A DNA stretch of 64,000 bases from Myxococcus landrumus (GCF_017301635.1 NZ_CP071091.1:2492001-2556000); one strand, 5' to 3'; shown: positions 8,141 to 17,191, numbered from the stretch's first letter. Numbers and translations are program-made. The notes: generated by a model not told the origin, from the sequence alone.

Positions 8141-9625
8141 ATGTCATCCACGCTCGAGTCCTATGAGCTCATCCGCTTCGCAGAGGCCTTCGAAAGCCGG
8201 CTCGCGACAGCGGGAGAGATGCTCGCCGGCCGCCCCGGACTGGAGGCGGAGAAGAGCTGGCTGGCCACCGCACTGGAGCTGGTGCGCACCACCCGCTCCC
8301 CCGCCGCGGGCGTCGTCGACCGCGTAAAGGACCTGCCCGAACTGGAAGAAGCGCGTGAGGAGTACGCCTTCCAGCAGCAAGGCCTGTGGGTCGATGCCCT
8401 GGAGAAGCTGCACGCGGGCATCACGTTCACCGCCAGCAGCCGCGCGCCCGTCATCGAGGCCCTCTTCCCCCACATCAAGTTCGCCCAGCTCCGGCGCGCG
8501 CCTCGGGAAATCATCTTCGAGTACGCCACGTCCTATGAGCGGCGCACCCGCAGCGCCTACGTCTCGCGCATCTTCGCGCGCGAGGACTTCGCGCTCGTGC
8601 GGCCCGTGATGGAGACAGTGGCCACCGCGCATGCCGAGTGGCGCTCCAGCCATGAGCCCGCTCCGCTCTCCCCTGAAGTGGAAGTCGTCCTCCGCGAGGA
8701 GCTGGTGAACCTGGGTCGCAAGCTGGAGATTGCCCTTCGACAGGCTCGCCTGCTCTCGGAGGCCGCGCTTGTTCCCGTTCCCAGTGTCCATGAAGCCGCG
8801 GCGCTCGGACTCAAGCCGAAGCGGCGCGCGGGACGCGGCCTCGCCCCTTCTGATGACGGCATCGCGGGACTCGACCTGGATCCCGCTGACTCGATGGAGC
8901 CTACCGAGGCCGAGCTCGCCGAGGTCGCCGCGCTGGATTCGGGGGCTGCTCCGGCCTCCGAAGTGGACGCGCATGAGGGCTCGGCACCGGCTGAACCAGG
9001 TCACATCGATGAGGCCACGACCCAAGCGGACACGGACGACGCCTCCGCGATGTCGTCGGATTCCGCAGCGCCCTTGGGTGAAAACTCCGCGGACGAGGCC
9101 CTTCCCGATGACGCGGTGACGACCGAAGCGGGTTCATCCCTTTCAGACGAGGGGCACGACACCCCGGCTCCCCCTCCGTCGGGTGGGGCTCCTTCACGCA
9201 GCCACGAGCCTCGCGGACGCAAGCGCGAGGCACTGCATGGGGAGCCCCCTGCAGGCGAGCCTTCCGCGGACGCAAGCTCCGAGGCGACCCACGAGCCATC
9301 CGAGGACGTCTCGAGTCACGCCCCTGAAGCCGCTGCCGCATCGGATGGGCCAAGGCCTTCGGCATCTCGGGGCCGCAAACGCGAAGCCGTGGACGCGCCT
9401 GCCTCCGCGGATTCGGCTCCCGCTTCGGGTCGTGGACGCAAGCGCACCACGGAGGCGAGCCCGGCCTCCAGCACCGAGGCGCCTCGTCAGCGTTCCCCTT
9501 CCCGCGCAAACTCGACTCCCGCCGAGGAGACCTCTCCCGAGGTTTCTCGCGCCCAGGCTCCTTCCGTGAGGAAGAAGAAGGGTGCGGCACCGAGCTCCGG
9601 CGCCGCAGGAACCGAGTCCCCCTAA
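8141..9625 (+). CDS. Unassigned protein with helical N-terminus and acidic tail carrying GRKR repeats
   Basis: A 494-residue protein beginning MSSTLESYELIRFAEAFE with a GAGGAG site eight bases upstream. Residues 1-215 look globular and mostly helical and are conserved in character (charged, few repeats). From about residue 225 to the end the chain is low-complexity, rich in Ala, Ser, Pro, Glu and Asp. It holds a KPKRRAGRG patch near 226 and three spaced basic motifs, RGRKREA, RGRKREA and GRGRKRT, at about 362, 412 and 430, then KKKG near the end. These resemble nucleic-acid-binding basic patches within an acidic tail, as in CarD/HMGA-type proteins, but lack the proline of a true AT-hook. I do not recognise the N-terminal domain. 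It is 35 bp upstream of hrpB and may be cotranscribed. Confidence 0.7.
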   Translation: MSSTLESYELIRFAEAFESRLATAGEMLAGRPGLEAEKSWLATALELVRTTRSPAAGVVDRVKDLPELEEAREEYAFQQQGLWVDALEKLHAGITFTASSRAPVIEALFPHIKFAQLRRAPREIIFEYATSYERRTRSAYVSRIFAREDFALVRPVMETVATAHAEWRSSHEPAPLSPEVEVVLREELVNLGRKLEIALRQARLLSEAALVPVPSVHEAAALGLKPKRRAGRGLAPSDDGIAGLDLDPADSMEPTEAELAEVAALDSGAAPASEVDAHEGSAPAEPGHIDEATTQADTDDASAMSSDSAAPLGENSADEALPDDAVTTEAGSSLSDEGHDTPAPPPSGGAPSRSHEPRGRKREALHGEPPAGEPSADASSEATHEPSEDVSSHAPEAAAASDGPRPSASRGRKREAVDAPASADSAPASGRGRKRTTEASPASSTEAPRQRSPSRANSTPAEETSPEVSRAQAPSVRKKKGAAPSSGAAGTESP

Positions 9626-9661
9626 GCACTCACTGGCTCGCGCCGCTCGAGGATCCCGTTC

Positions 9662-12226
9662 ATGGCGGACGTCGCCCTTCCCATCGACCCTCTCCTCCCG
9701 GAAATCGTCTCCACCCTGCGCGGCTCCCGCTCGCTCGTGCTGGAGGCCCCTCCTGGTGCCGGAAAGACCACGCGCGTTCCTCGCGCGCTCCTCGAGGCGG
9801 GTCTCGGAGAGGGCAAGGAGATCGTCGTCCTCCAGCCCCGCCGACTCCCGACCCGGCTCGCCGCGCAGCGCGTCTCCGAGGAGATTGGCGAACACGTTGG
9901 CGAATCCGTCGGCTACCAGGTCCGCTTCGAGGACGTCCGCAGCGCGAAGACTCGCCTGTCCTTCGTCACCGAAGGTGTCCTCGGCCGCCGCCTCCTGTCC
10001 GACCCGACCTTGCGCGACGTGGGCATCGTGGTGCTCGACGAGTTCCACGAGCGCCACCTGTCCGCGGACATCTCGCTCGCGCTGCTGCGCCGGCTGCAAG
10101 AGACCCGGAGACCCGACCTCAAGCTCGTCGTCATGTCCGCGACCCTGGAGGCCGAACCTGTCCGTGCATACCTTGGAGGTTGTCCCTCCCTCCGCTCCCA
10201 GGGGCGCCGCTTCGACGTGAGCGTGGAGTACCTCCCCACTCCCGATGAACGGCACCTCGACCAACAGGTCCTCTCCGGCATCAAGCGCCTGTTCGCCCAG
10301 GGCGTGGATGGCGACGTGCTCGTCTTCCTTCCCGGCGCCGGTGAGATTCGACGCACCCGAGACGCCTGCGCCGAGTTCGCCGAGCGCCACGGCACCGACG
10401 TGCTTCCCCTCCACGGAGACCTCTCGCCCGCGGAACAGGACCGCGCCGTGCGCAGGAGCTCGCGCCGGAAGATCATCCTCTCCACCAACGTCGCCGAGAC
10501 CTCCGTCACCATCGACGGCGTCGCCGTGGTCATCGACACGGGTCTGGCTCGCGTGGCCAGCCACTCCCCCTGGTCCGGCCTCCCCACCCTCAAGCTGTCC
10601 AAGGTCAGCCGGGCCTCCGCCATCCAACGCGCGGGCCGCGCGGGCCGCACACGCGCGGGCCACTGCCTTCGCCTCTACACCCAACACGACTTCGACGGAC
10701 GCCCCGACCAGGAAGCTCCAGAAATCCGCCGCATGGACCTGGCGGAGACGGTGCTCTCACTGCGCGCATCCGGCATCACGGACCTCGGGGCCTTCCCGTT
10801 CTTCGAGCCCCCTCCCGCTGCCTCGCTCGACGCGGCGGAGACGCTGCTTCGCAGGCTCGGCGCCGTGGACTCCCAGGGCCGCGTCACCCAGGTAGGCCAG
10901 CGCCTCCTGCGCTTCCCCGTCCATCCTCGCCAGGCCCGCGTCATCGTCGAAGGTGAAAAGCGTGGCGTCGGCGCCGATGCGGCCACCCTCGCCGCGCTCA
11001 TGGGCGAGCGCGACATCCGCCGCGAAGCCCGAGCCAACCTGGGCAGCGGTGGTCGCGCGACCGCCGTGGTCAGTGGCCCCTCGGACCTGCTCGAATTGCT
11101 GGAGCGATTCCGTGAAGCCGAGCGCTCGGGGTTCTCCTCCGGACGGCTGCACTCCCTCTCTCTCGAACAAGGCGCCGTGCAGTCCGTGGACCGCGTGCAG
11201 AAACAACTGCGGCGCGCGGTCCGCAATCAAGGCGAACAACCCCAGCGCGCCGAGGACCGCGAGCAAGCCCTCATGCTCAGCGCCCTCGCGGGCTACCCGG
11301 ACCGCGTTGCTCGGCGACGCAGGCCTCGCGCTCCCGAGCTGCTCCTGTTCGGCGGCGGCACCGCCTCGCTCTCCGAGATGAGCGTGGTGCAGGACGCGGA
11401 CCTGATGGTCGCCGTCGACGCCGAGGAACGCCCTGGACGCGGCGCCGTGGTGCGACTGGCCAGCGCCGTGGAGCCCGAGTGGCTCCTGGACCTCTATCCC
11501 GAGACGCTCGAGGAAGTAGACACCCTCCAGTGGAACGCCGAGGCGCGCCGCGTGGAACGCCTCACGCGGCTCTCGTACGGAAACCTCGTGCTCGAGGAGA
11601 CGCGCACTCCCGCCCCTGCTTCGGAGCAGACCGCGCGGGTGCTCGTCGAGGCCGCGCTCGCCGCGGGCCCTGGCCGCTTCGCCGACCCCGATGCGCTCGA
11701 ACAGTGGCGCACTCGCGTGGCCCTGCTCTCCCAGGCCTTCCCCGAGGCGAAGTTTCCCACCGTGGATGACGCCTTCCTGCGAGATGCCCTCGCGTCCCTT
11801 TGCTCCGACGCGCGCAGCTTCAAGGACCTCGAGGGCGTGTCCCTCCTCGACGCGCTCTACGCACGGCTGACGTCCGAGCAACAGCGGTTGCTCGCGACCC
11901 ACGCCCCCGAGCGCGTCACGCTGCCAGGAGGCCGCGGCGTCAAGGTGAACTACGAGCCGGGCAAGCCCCCCTGGGTAGAGTCCCGCCTCCAGGATTTCTT
12001 CGGGATGGCCCAGGGCCCCAGCGTGTGCGCGGGACGGGTGCCGCTCGTGCTGCACCTGCTGGCGCCCAACATGCGCGCCGTTCAGGTGACAACAGACCTG
12101 GCCGGATTCTGGGAGCGCCACTACCCCGCGCTCCGCAAGGAACTGGGCCGCAAGTACCCGCGTCACTCCTGGCCGGAGGACCCCAGGCACGCTCAGCCGC
12201 CAGCACCGCGTCCACCGCGGCGCTGA
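9662..12226 (+). CDS. hrpB: ATP-dependent RNA helicase HrpB
   Basis: An 854-residue DEAH-type helicase. The order is Walker A GAGKTT (32-37), motif II DEFH (126-129), motif III SATLEA (near 160), a C-terminal RecA domain with STNVAETSVTIDGV and QRAGRAGR (near 325), helicase-associated HA2, then the family-specific C-terminal HrpB domain ending in the PRHSWPEDPR signature. The DEFH variant and the C-terminal domain separate HrpB from HrpA. The length matches E. coli HrpB (about 810-825). The physiological RNA substrate in bacteria is poorly defined. Confidence 0.95.
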   Translation: MADVALPIDPLLPEIVSTLRGSRSLVLEAPPGAGKTTRVPRALLEAGLGEGKEIVVLQPRRLPTRLAAQRVSEEIGEHVGESVGYQVRFEDVRSAKTRLSFVTEGVLGRRLLSDPTLRDVGIVVLDEFHERHLSADISLALLRRLQETRRPDLKLVVMSATLEAEPVRAYLGGCPSLRSQGRRFDVSVEYLPTPDERHLDQQVLSGIKRLFAQGVDGDVLVFLPGAGEIRRTRDACAEFAERHGTDVLPLHGDLSPAEQDRAVRRSSRRKIILSTNVAETSVTIDGVAVVIDTGLARVASHSPWSGLPTLKLSKVSRASAIQRAGRAGRTRAGHCLRLYTQHDFDGRPDQEAPEIRRMDLAETVLSLRASGITDLGAFPFFEPPPAASLDAAETLLRRLGAVDSQGRVTQVGQRLLRFPVHPRQARVIVEGEKRGVGADAATLAALMGERDIRREARANLGSGGRATAVVSGPSDLLELLERFREAERSGFSSGRLHSLSLEQGAVQSVDRVQKQLRRAVRNQGEQPQRAEDREQALMLSALAGYPDRVARRRRPRAPELLLFGGGTASLSEMSVVQDADLMVAVDAEERPGRGAVVRLASAVEPEWLLDLYPETLEEVDTLQWNAEARRVERLTRLSYGNLVLEETRTPAPASEQTARVLVEAALAAGPGRFADPDALEQWRTRVALLSQAFPEAKFPTVDDAFLRDALASLCSDARSFKDLEGVSLLDALYARLTSEQQRLLATHAPERVTLPGGRGVKVNYEPGKPPWVESRLQDFFGMAQGPSVCAGRVPLVLHLLAPNMRAVQVTTDLAGFWERHYPALRKELGRKYPRHSWPEDPRHAQPPAPRPPRR

Positions 12227-12238
12227 CCTCGACGACGG

Positions 12239-12715
12239 CTAGAAGCGCTTGCGCATCTCCAGGTGGTCAATCCCTCCCTCGAGGAAGACCGTGCCCATCT
12301 CGGAGTAGCCGTGCTTCTTGTAGAACTCGAGCGCGTACAACTGGGCATGCAGCATGATGCCCTTGACGCCACGGCGACGCGCTTCCTGCTCCAGCGACGT
12401 CAGCAGCAGCGAGCCCACGCGCGCCTTGCGATGCGCCTGAAGCACCGCCATGCGGCCCACCTGCCCCCACGGCCCCTCTTCTCCCGAGGGCGGCTGGGCC
12501 AGCATCACCAACCGGCCCGTGCCGATGGCGTGACCACTCTGATGCGCGATGACGTGGTAGGCGTTCGCGTCTTCCGCGTCACGCTCGATGCCCTCGGGGA
12601 CGTGCTGCTCCTCGATGAACACCACCTCGCGGATGGCGAGCGCCTGCATGAGCTCCGCCTCGTCCAGAATCTGGGTGACGGTAACGGGCGCGGTTGTTTC
12701 CGTGGGACTGGCCAT
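12239..12715 (-). CDS. GNAT-family N-acetyltransferase
   Basis: A 158-residue acetyltransferase of the Gcn5 superfamily. The N-terminus includes ALAIREVVFIEEQHVPEG, typical of the ElaA/YjcF-like branch. The acetyl-CoA site is the VGRMAVLQAHRKARVGSLLL segment, and LYALEFYKKHGYSEMG forms the last strands. The acceptor is unknown. I chose ATG 12715; a GTG at 12766 adds 17 hydrophobic residues but has no ribosome site and overlaps a TTGACC-like element. It is convergent with hrpB, with only about 12 bp between the stop codons. Confidence 0.85.
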   Translation of the reverse strand: MASPTETTAPVTVTQILDEAELMQALAIREVVFIEEQHVPEGIERDAEDANAYHVIAHQSGHAIGTGRLVMLAQPPSGEEGPWGQVGRMAVLQAHRKARVGSLLLTSLEQEARRRGVKGIMLHAQLYALEFYKKHGYSEMGTVFLEGGIDHLEMRKRF

Positions 12716-13174
12716 GTCGAGGGCAAGGTACACAAAAGGAAGCGAGGTCAACAGGCGGAAAAGCACCCGGACATGTCAAGCCGCCAACCGTCCACCCACC
12801 CCCGCCCTTTCGTCCCCTTCGCGCCCGCGACCACCCCTCACTTCCCTCTCCAATCGCACCCTTCCGACCCTACCTACCGGGTTCATCTCGCGCTCCACCA
12901 TCCAGGCCTGTCTCCTGCTGTGCCTCGGTCCCCTCGCCTCCCTGCTCGTTCCTCACCGCGCCGAGCCCATGCGCGGTGTGCCCCGCGCGGTGGCCCGCAT
13001 CGCGACGAGCCTCTCCAGCACACGCCGCCCTCCCGTTCGATGGACTCTTCGCGCGAGATGACACGCCCACGGCGGCCTCGTGGCCCAGGGCGCGCATCCA
13101 CGGATGGAAGGGCCGCGACTCTTCGCGGGCCAGGACTCTCCGCGAACGGCTCGGAGTGGTAGGCTTGTGCTCGT
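12716..13174. other. Intergenic region without a supported gene
   Basis: About 460 bp between the divergent acetyltransferase and the exported protein at 13175. A TTGACA sequence on the minus strand (12779-12774) could be a -35 box for the acetyltransferase, but no good -10 follows. A short plus-strand frame around 12888-13061 reads like a signal peptide (ACLLLCLGPLASLL) but has no start codon. Nothing else is evident. Confidence 0.4.
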
Positions 13175-14224
13175 ATGCGTACTGCCCCACTGCTCGCACT
13201 TGCCCTGGGCTTGCTGGCCAGCCCCGCCATCGCTCAGCCCGAGTTCTTCTTCGGCACCGGTGAAGCCCCCGTCTTCCGTGAAGAGGGCGTGGACAAGCGC
13301 TTCCTCCGCACGCGGCTGTACCAGGCCCTGGAGCAGGGCACGGCCGACGCGAACTGCGCGCAGGTCGTGGGCGCGTTCCTGACGCTGCTCGGCGAAGTGG
13401 GCACCCAGTTCCACAAGCGCGATGAGAACTTCATGCTGGACCCCGCGCTCATCCAGGCCCTGGGGACCCAGCTCGTCACCGAGCGCTTTCCCGGCAACAG
13501 CTACTTCGTCTCCATGGTCCGCCGGGTGCTCATCGACCAGAAGCTCCGCGCCGAGTGGCTCCAGACCGCCGAGTCGCTGCTCCCCTACTACCCCGCCATC
13601 GACGTGGACCGGTTGCGCTTCCTCGCCGACGGCGTGAAGCCCGTGGACAGCTTCCTCCTCACCCTCCCCGTGTTGCGCGAGCGCTACGCCGAGGAAGTCA
13701 AACGCGTCAACTCGGTCGCCGTCTCCACCGCCGAGGCCCTGTTCCGCGACAACTACCTGGACCACGAGGTGGCCTTCAGCGGGATGGAGCTGGTGGACGT
13801 CAAGCTGGAGAAGCCCAAGAAGAAGCGCCTCAAGAAGGGCGAGGAGCCTGAGCCCGAGCGCATGGTGGCTCGCCTCACCTGGATGGAGCCCGAGCTCGAG
13901 GCGACCGCGATGTACGAGTTCAAGTTCGGCAAGCCCCGCAAGCGCGAGCGCGTGGAGATCGTCGCCACGCTCCAGGACAAGCAGTACGCCGACCTCAACA
14001 AGCTGCTCAAGGGCAACCGGGTGCTCGTGCGAGGCCGCTTCTGGGAGTACAAGAAGGCCATGAGCACCATCGAGCTGCGAGACGCGCTCATCTTCCCCGA
14101 GCGCGACTGGGCTCGCGTCGGCACCCTCGTCGAACCCATGGCGCTGGCCTCGTGCCCGCTCGCCATCAACGACCTGACCGGCATCGCCCCCATCCAGCCC
14201 GGCGCCTTCGGCAAGAATCGCTGA
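13175..14224 (+). CDS. Exported protein of unknown function
   Basis: A 349-residue protein with a signal peptide (MRTAPLLALALGLLASPAIA, cleavage before QPEFFF). The mature part has a helical region (about 35-200) and then a highly charged insertion KKKRLKKGEEPEPERM near 218. The last 110 residues are beta-rich and include VLVRGRFWEYKKAMSTIEL, which has the look of an OB-fold-like strand set. A late cysteine (ASCPLAIND) and one near residue 67 could pair. I do not recognise the family. It probably works in the periplasm. Confidence 0.75.
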   Translation: MRTAPLLALALGLLASPAIAQPEFFFGTGEAPVFREEGVDKRFLRTRLYQALEQGTADANCAQVVGAFLTLLGEVGTQFHKRDENFMLDPALIQALGTQLVTERFPGNSYFVSMVRRVLIDQKLRAEWLQTAESLLPYYPAIDVDRLRFLADGVKPVDSFLLTLPVLRERYAEEVKRVNSVAVSTAEALFRDNYLDHEVAFSGMELVDVKLEKPKKKRLKKGEEPEPERMVARLTWMEPELEATAMYEFKFGKPRKRERVEIVATLQDKQYADLNKLLKGNRVLVRGRFWEYKKAMSTIELRDALIFPERDWARVGTLVEPMALASCPLAINDLTGIAPIQPGAFGKNR

Positions 14225-14348
14225 GCCTCACCTCCATCCCGCCCAGGAGCCTCGTTCCCGGCGGATGGACGGTTTCCGTCGCGCTTCACGGCGGTGGCGC
14301 CCTGGCATGTCGACTGCTTCGTCCCCCGCCCGAACCTGAGCGAGGGAC

Positions 14349-15146
14349 ATGATGAAGGTCGACACGGAATCCTCAGCCAACAGCCACGCCACGACGCGAG
14401 AGCGCCCGGAGGGGGACCGATTCCAGCGCTCCCTCCAGGAAGCCGCGGCCCGAAGCCCCCCGCAGCGCGTCGCTGAATCGCCACGCGCGGCCACCGCGAC
14501 CTCGCGCCTCCTGCTTCCACTCTCCACCGGAATGAACACCGCGCGAGCGACCACCGCCGTTGTCGCCACGTCTCGCGGTGCCCTGTCCAGTCCGGAGAAC
14601 CTCGCCACCACACGCAAGGCCATGCATGTGGAGTCACAGCGACTGGGCAGCGTGCGGGTGGAAGGCCAAACCTCCAGTCATGAGCGCACGGAGCAGCGGC
14701 TCACCGACCTGTTCCTCCGGGAGCTCTCCCTCAGGGAGCCCGGCTTGCGCCAGCCCCCACCGAGAGACGCCCGGCAGGAGCAGTCAGTCGCGCCTGCCGA
14801 CTCGTCCGCTCGGACGGCCGCGACAGGGGAGGTCTCGACCTCGGAGGCACGTGCAGTCGCCGCCGGCACTGGCGGGCCCTCTCGCGGCGAGGCCCCCACT
14901 CATGCCGAATCGGCCGTGGAGCTCATCGAACGCATCGAGGTCTTCGTGAAGTCGCAGCGCCCCGCGATGAGCATGAGCGTCCGGGGAACGCTGAACGCCA
15001 CCGTGGAGGTGGAGCGGACAGGTCCTCGGGAAGTGGTGCTGCGCATCCAGGGGCGGACGGGCCCCGTCCCCACCGAGGACATCGCTCGGCTGAGGGATGC
15101 ACTCGAAGCGCGTGGGCTGCGACTCCGTGCGCTGCATGCCGGGTGA
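14349..15146 (+). CDS. Unassigned protein with a FliK/YscP-like C-terminal segment
   Basis: A 265-residue protein. Residues 1-190 are low-complexity and rich in Ala, Ser, Arg, Gln and Glu with no signal peptide. The C-terminal 75 residues (AVELIERIEVFVKSQRPAMS onward) form an alpha-beta-beta-alpha pattern with TVEVERTGPREVVLRIQGR. This resembles the compact C-terminal domain of type III secretion needle-length regulators (YscP/HrpP) and flagellar FliK. No type III secretion genes are adjacent. ATG 14349 and ATG 14352 are both possible starts behind GAGGGAC. The assignment to a secretion role is inference. Confidence 0.6.
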   Translation: MMKVDTESSANSHATTRERPEGDRFQRSLQEAAARSPPQRVAESPRAATATSRLLLPLSTGMNTARATTAVVATSRGALSSPENLATTRKAMHVESQRLGSVRVEGQTSSHERTEQRLTDLFLRELSLREPGLRQPPPRDARQEQSVAPADSSARTAATGEVSTSEARAVAAGTGGPSRGEAPTHAESAVELIERIEVFVKSQRPAMSMSVRGTLNATVEVERTGPREVVLRIQGRTGPVPTEDIARLRDALEARGLRLRALHAG

Positions 15147-15165
15147 GACGGATGCCAGGAACGAC

Positions 15166-15203
15166 AAAGACCCTCGCGGCCATGGAGGGCGCGAGGGTCT
15201 TTT
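15166..15203. terminator. Bidirectional intrinsic terminator
   Basis: A perfect 13-bp stem, AAAGACCCTCGCG (15166-15178) with CGCGAGGGTCTTT (15190-15202), around an 11-base loop. The stem ends in T-runs on both strands. It lies between the convergent genes ending at 15146 and 15236, so it can stop transcription from both sides. Confidence 0.85.
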
Positions 15204-15235
15204 GGAGACTCACGAGCGCACCAGGCGCCGAGGGT

Positions 15236-15571
15236 CTACTTGCCGGGCGCGGTGTCCAGCAGCGCGCGCTTGTCTTCCTTGGGCTTGTACTCCTCTGCCT
15301 CGGGAAGCGACGCCTTCTTCTCCGCGATGTTCGGCCACTTGGTGGAGAAGTCCGCGTTCAGCGCCTTGTACTCCTTCCACTTCGCCGGCAGCTCCGTCTC
15401 CGGGAAGATGGCCTTGGTGGGGCACACGGGCTCACACGCGCCGCAGTCGATGCACTCGTCGGGGTGGATGACCAGGAAGTTCGCACCCTCGTAGAAACAA
15501 TTGACCGGGCAGACCTCCACACAGTCAGTGTACTTGCACTTGATGCAAGGGTCCGCGACGACGTAGGCCAT
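15236..15571 (-). CDS. fdxA: Seven-iron ferredoxin (FdxA type)
   Basis: A 111-residue ferredoxin. The N-terminal cluster motif is [17 protein letters not shown] from residue 8 and the second is [12 protein letters not shown] near 40-51. This spacing is that of 7Fe ferredoxins with one [3Fe-4S] and one [4Fe-4S] cluster, and the C-terminal extension of about 55 residues is also typical. It is a soluble low-potential electron carrier in the cytosol. Its redox partner is not evident from the neighbours. It ends against the strong bidirectional terminator. Confidence 0.93.
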   Translation of the reverse strand: MAYVVADPCIKCKYTDCVEVCPVNCFYEGANFLVIHPDECIDCGACEPVCPTKAIFPETELPAKWKEYKALNADFSTKWPNIAEKKASLPEAEEYKPKEDKRALLDTAPGK

Positions 15572-15676
15572 GAAAGCTCTCCTCTAGAAATCTTCAGCGC
15601 GTCCGTGGGCGCGCAGACTAATGGTTCGTTCCAGGGATGGCACCCTGAATTTGTACGACTTGTACGGCGGATGTCG

Positions 15677-16768
15677 CTAACGGCCGAGCAACCCCTGGGC
15701 CCGAAGCTGCTCCGCCACAAGGATGGACCCGCGCGCGGCCCCCATCTTGGTGTTGTGGGAGACGAGCACGTACTTGAAGCCGTTCTCCAGGACACCATCC
15801 TCGCGCACGCGACCCACCGTGGTGGCCATGCCCCCATGGGTCTCCCGGTCCAGCCGGGGCTGGGGACGGAACGGGTCGTCCAGCACCTCAATCCAACGGG
15901 AGGGAGTGGACGGCAGGTCGCGCGCTACCTCGGCCCCGCGCCACTCGCGCATCGTCTGGATGACCTCGGCCACCGTGGCCTTGGTGCCCAACGAGACGAA
16001 AACGGACTCGGTGTGGCCCTCGAGGACCGCCACGCGGGTGCACGTGCAGGACACCCGGACGTCATGCGGCGTCAGGGCCGAGCCTCCGGCGTTGAGCGCG
16101 CCGAGGATCTTCTTCGTCTCGACCTCGACCTTCTGCTCTTCCTTGGGGATGTAGGGGATGACGTTGTCGAGGATGTCCATGCCGATGACCCCCGGCGAGC
16201 GCCCCGCACCGGACATCGCCTGGAGGCTGGTCATCAGCACCGCCTTCACGCCGAACCGCTCGGCCAGCGGAGCCAGCGTCACCGCCAGGCCCGTCGTCGT
16301 GCAGTTGGGGCTGGGGACGATGAAGCCCTTCCAGCCGCGCCGGCGCTGCTGCTCGCGCACGAGCGGCGCGTGCGAGGCATTCACCGGGGGGATGAGCAGC
16401 GGGACGTCGTCCTCGTAGCGGAAGGCACTGGCGGCGGAGAAGACGGGGATGTCCTTGGCCAGCCGAGGCTCCAGCTCACGCGCGACGTCCGCCTCCACAG
16501 CGGAGAAGACCAGGTCGTAGTCCTGGGCCTTGAGCGCGTCGCCGCTCACCACCGGCATGCGCGCGACTTCGGGCGCGAGCGGCTCGGGGACGAACCACGC
16601 GGTCATCCCGTTGGCGGTGCGCAGGGCGTCCCCGTAGGATTTGCCCGCCGAGCGAGGCGACGCGGCCAGGCCGGTCAGCTCGATGAACGGGTGATTCCTG
16701 AGGGCGGCGATGAACTGCTGGCCCGCGAGTCCAGTGGCGCCAATGAGGGCAGCACGAAGCTTTGCCAT
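15677..16768 (-). CDS. asd: Aspartate-semialdehyde dehydrogenase
   Basis: A 363-residue enzyme that reduces aspartyl phosphate to aspartate semialdehyde with NADPH, the branch point to lysine/diaminopimelate, threonine and methionine. The nucleotide-binding loop IGATGLAGQQ is at residues 8-17. The catalytic cysteine is in PSPNCTTTG near 150. The long insert QAMSGAGRSPGV and the KVEVETKKI region follow the archaeal/fungal-type ASADH rather than the E. coli type. The start ATG 16768 is favoured because it begins directly at the Rossmann strand. A longer frame upstream exists but adds unstructured sequence. Confidence 0.92.
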   Translation of the reverse strand: MAKLRAALIGATGLAGQQFIAALRNHPFIELTGLAASPRSAGKSYGDALRTANGMTAWFVPEPLAPEVARMPVVSGDALKAQDYDLVFSAVEADVARELEPRLAKDIPVFSAASAFRYEDDVPLLIPPVNASHAPLVREQQRRRGWKGFIVPSPNCTTTGLAVTLAPLAERFGVKAVLMTSLQAMSGAGRSPGVIGMDILDNVIPYIPKEEQKVEVETKKILGALNAGGSALTPHDVRVSCTCTRVAVLEGHTESVFVSLGTKATVAEVIQTMREWRGAEVARDLPSTPSRWIEVLDDPFRPQPRLDRETHGGMATTVGRVREDGVLENGFKYVLVSHNTKMGAARGSILVAEQLRAQGLLGR

Positions 16769-16840
16769 AGGGACGGTTCTCCAAGGGAGGAAGTCCGCCG
16801 CTCCATACACCCTTTGCCGACGCACCGCATCCACCGAACC

Positions 16841-17191
16841 TCAGCGGGGCAGCGCGAGCTGCGGACGGGCATGGCGCTCGGTGGGGTAGCCCCCTCGAAT
16901 CCAGGCCGGGAGTCCCCCCTCGAGGCAGACCGCCTCACGTCCGTGCATCCGCAGCAGGCGGCAGACGCGGCGGACGTCGGAGCCGTCCTGTGCGCCACCG
17001 CACAGGACGATGAGCTCGTCATCGGGGAGCATGCGGTGTTCCAGGGCGACCTCACCGGGACTCATCCTCAAGGCGCCAGGGATGTGCAGGGCATGGTGCT
17101 CCCATTCAGCGGGGGTGCGGCAGTCGATGACGAGCAGCTCGTCGTCGCCCAGGCGCAGGTAAAGCTCGGTACACAGGATGTTGGGCTCCAC
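16841..17191 (-). CDS. Single-domain rhodanese
   Basis: A 116-residue rhodanese homologue. It has VIDCRTPAEWEHHALHIPGA near residues 20-39 and the active-site cysteine loop LCGGAQDGSD near 63-72. Rhodaneses transfer sulfane sulfur from thiosulfate or a persulfide donor to an acceptor. The single-domain size is like GlpE/PspE, with no signal peptide, so it is cytosolic. It lies about 70 bp upstream of asd in the same direction. The acceptor is unknown. Confidence 0.9.
   Translation of the reverse strand: MEPNILCTELYLRLGDDELLVIDCRTPAEWEHHALHIPGALRMSPGEVALEHRMLPDDELIVLCGGAQDGSDVRRVCRLLRMHGREAVCLEGGLPAWIRGGYPTERHARPQLALPR

Noticed and set aside
9160-9580. True AT-hook repeats in the 8141 protein
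   Set aside because: The motifs are RGRKR, not the G-R-P core of an AT-hook; I kept the weaker statement of basic repeats.
12888-13061. Signal-peptide-like frame in the gap before 13175
   Set aside because: The frame lacks any ATG, GTG or TTG start near the hydrophobic run and the sequence after it shows no domain.
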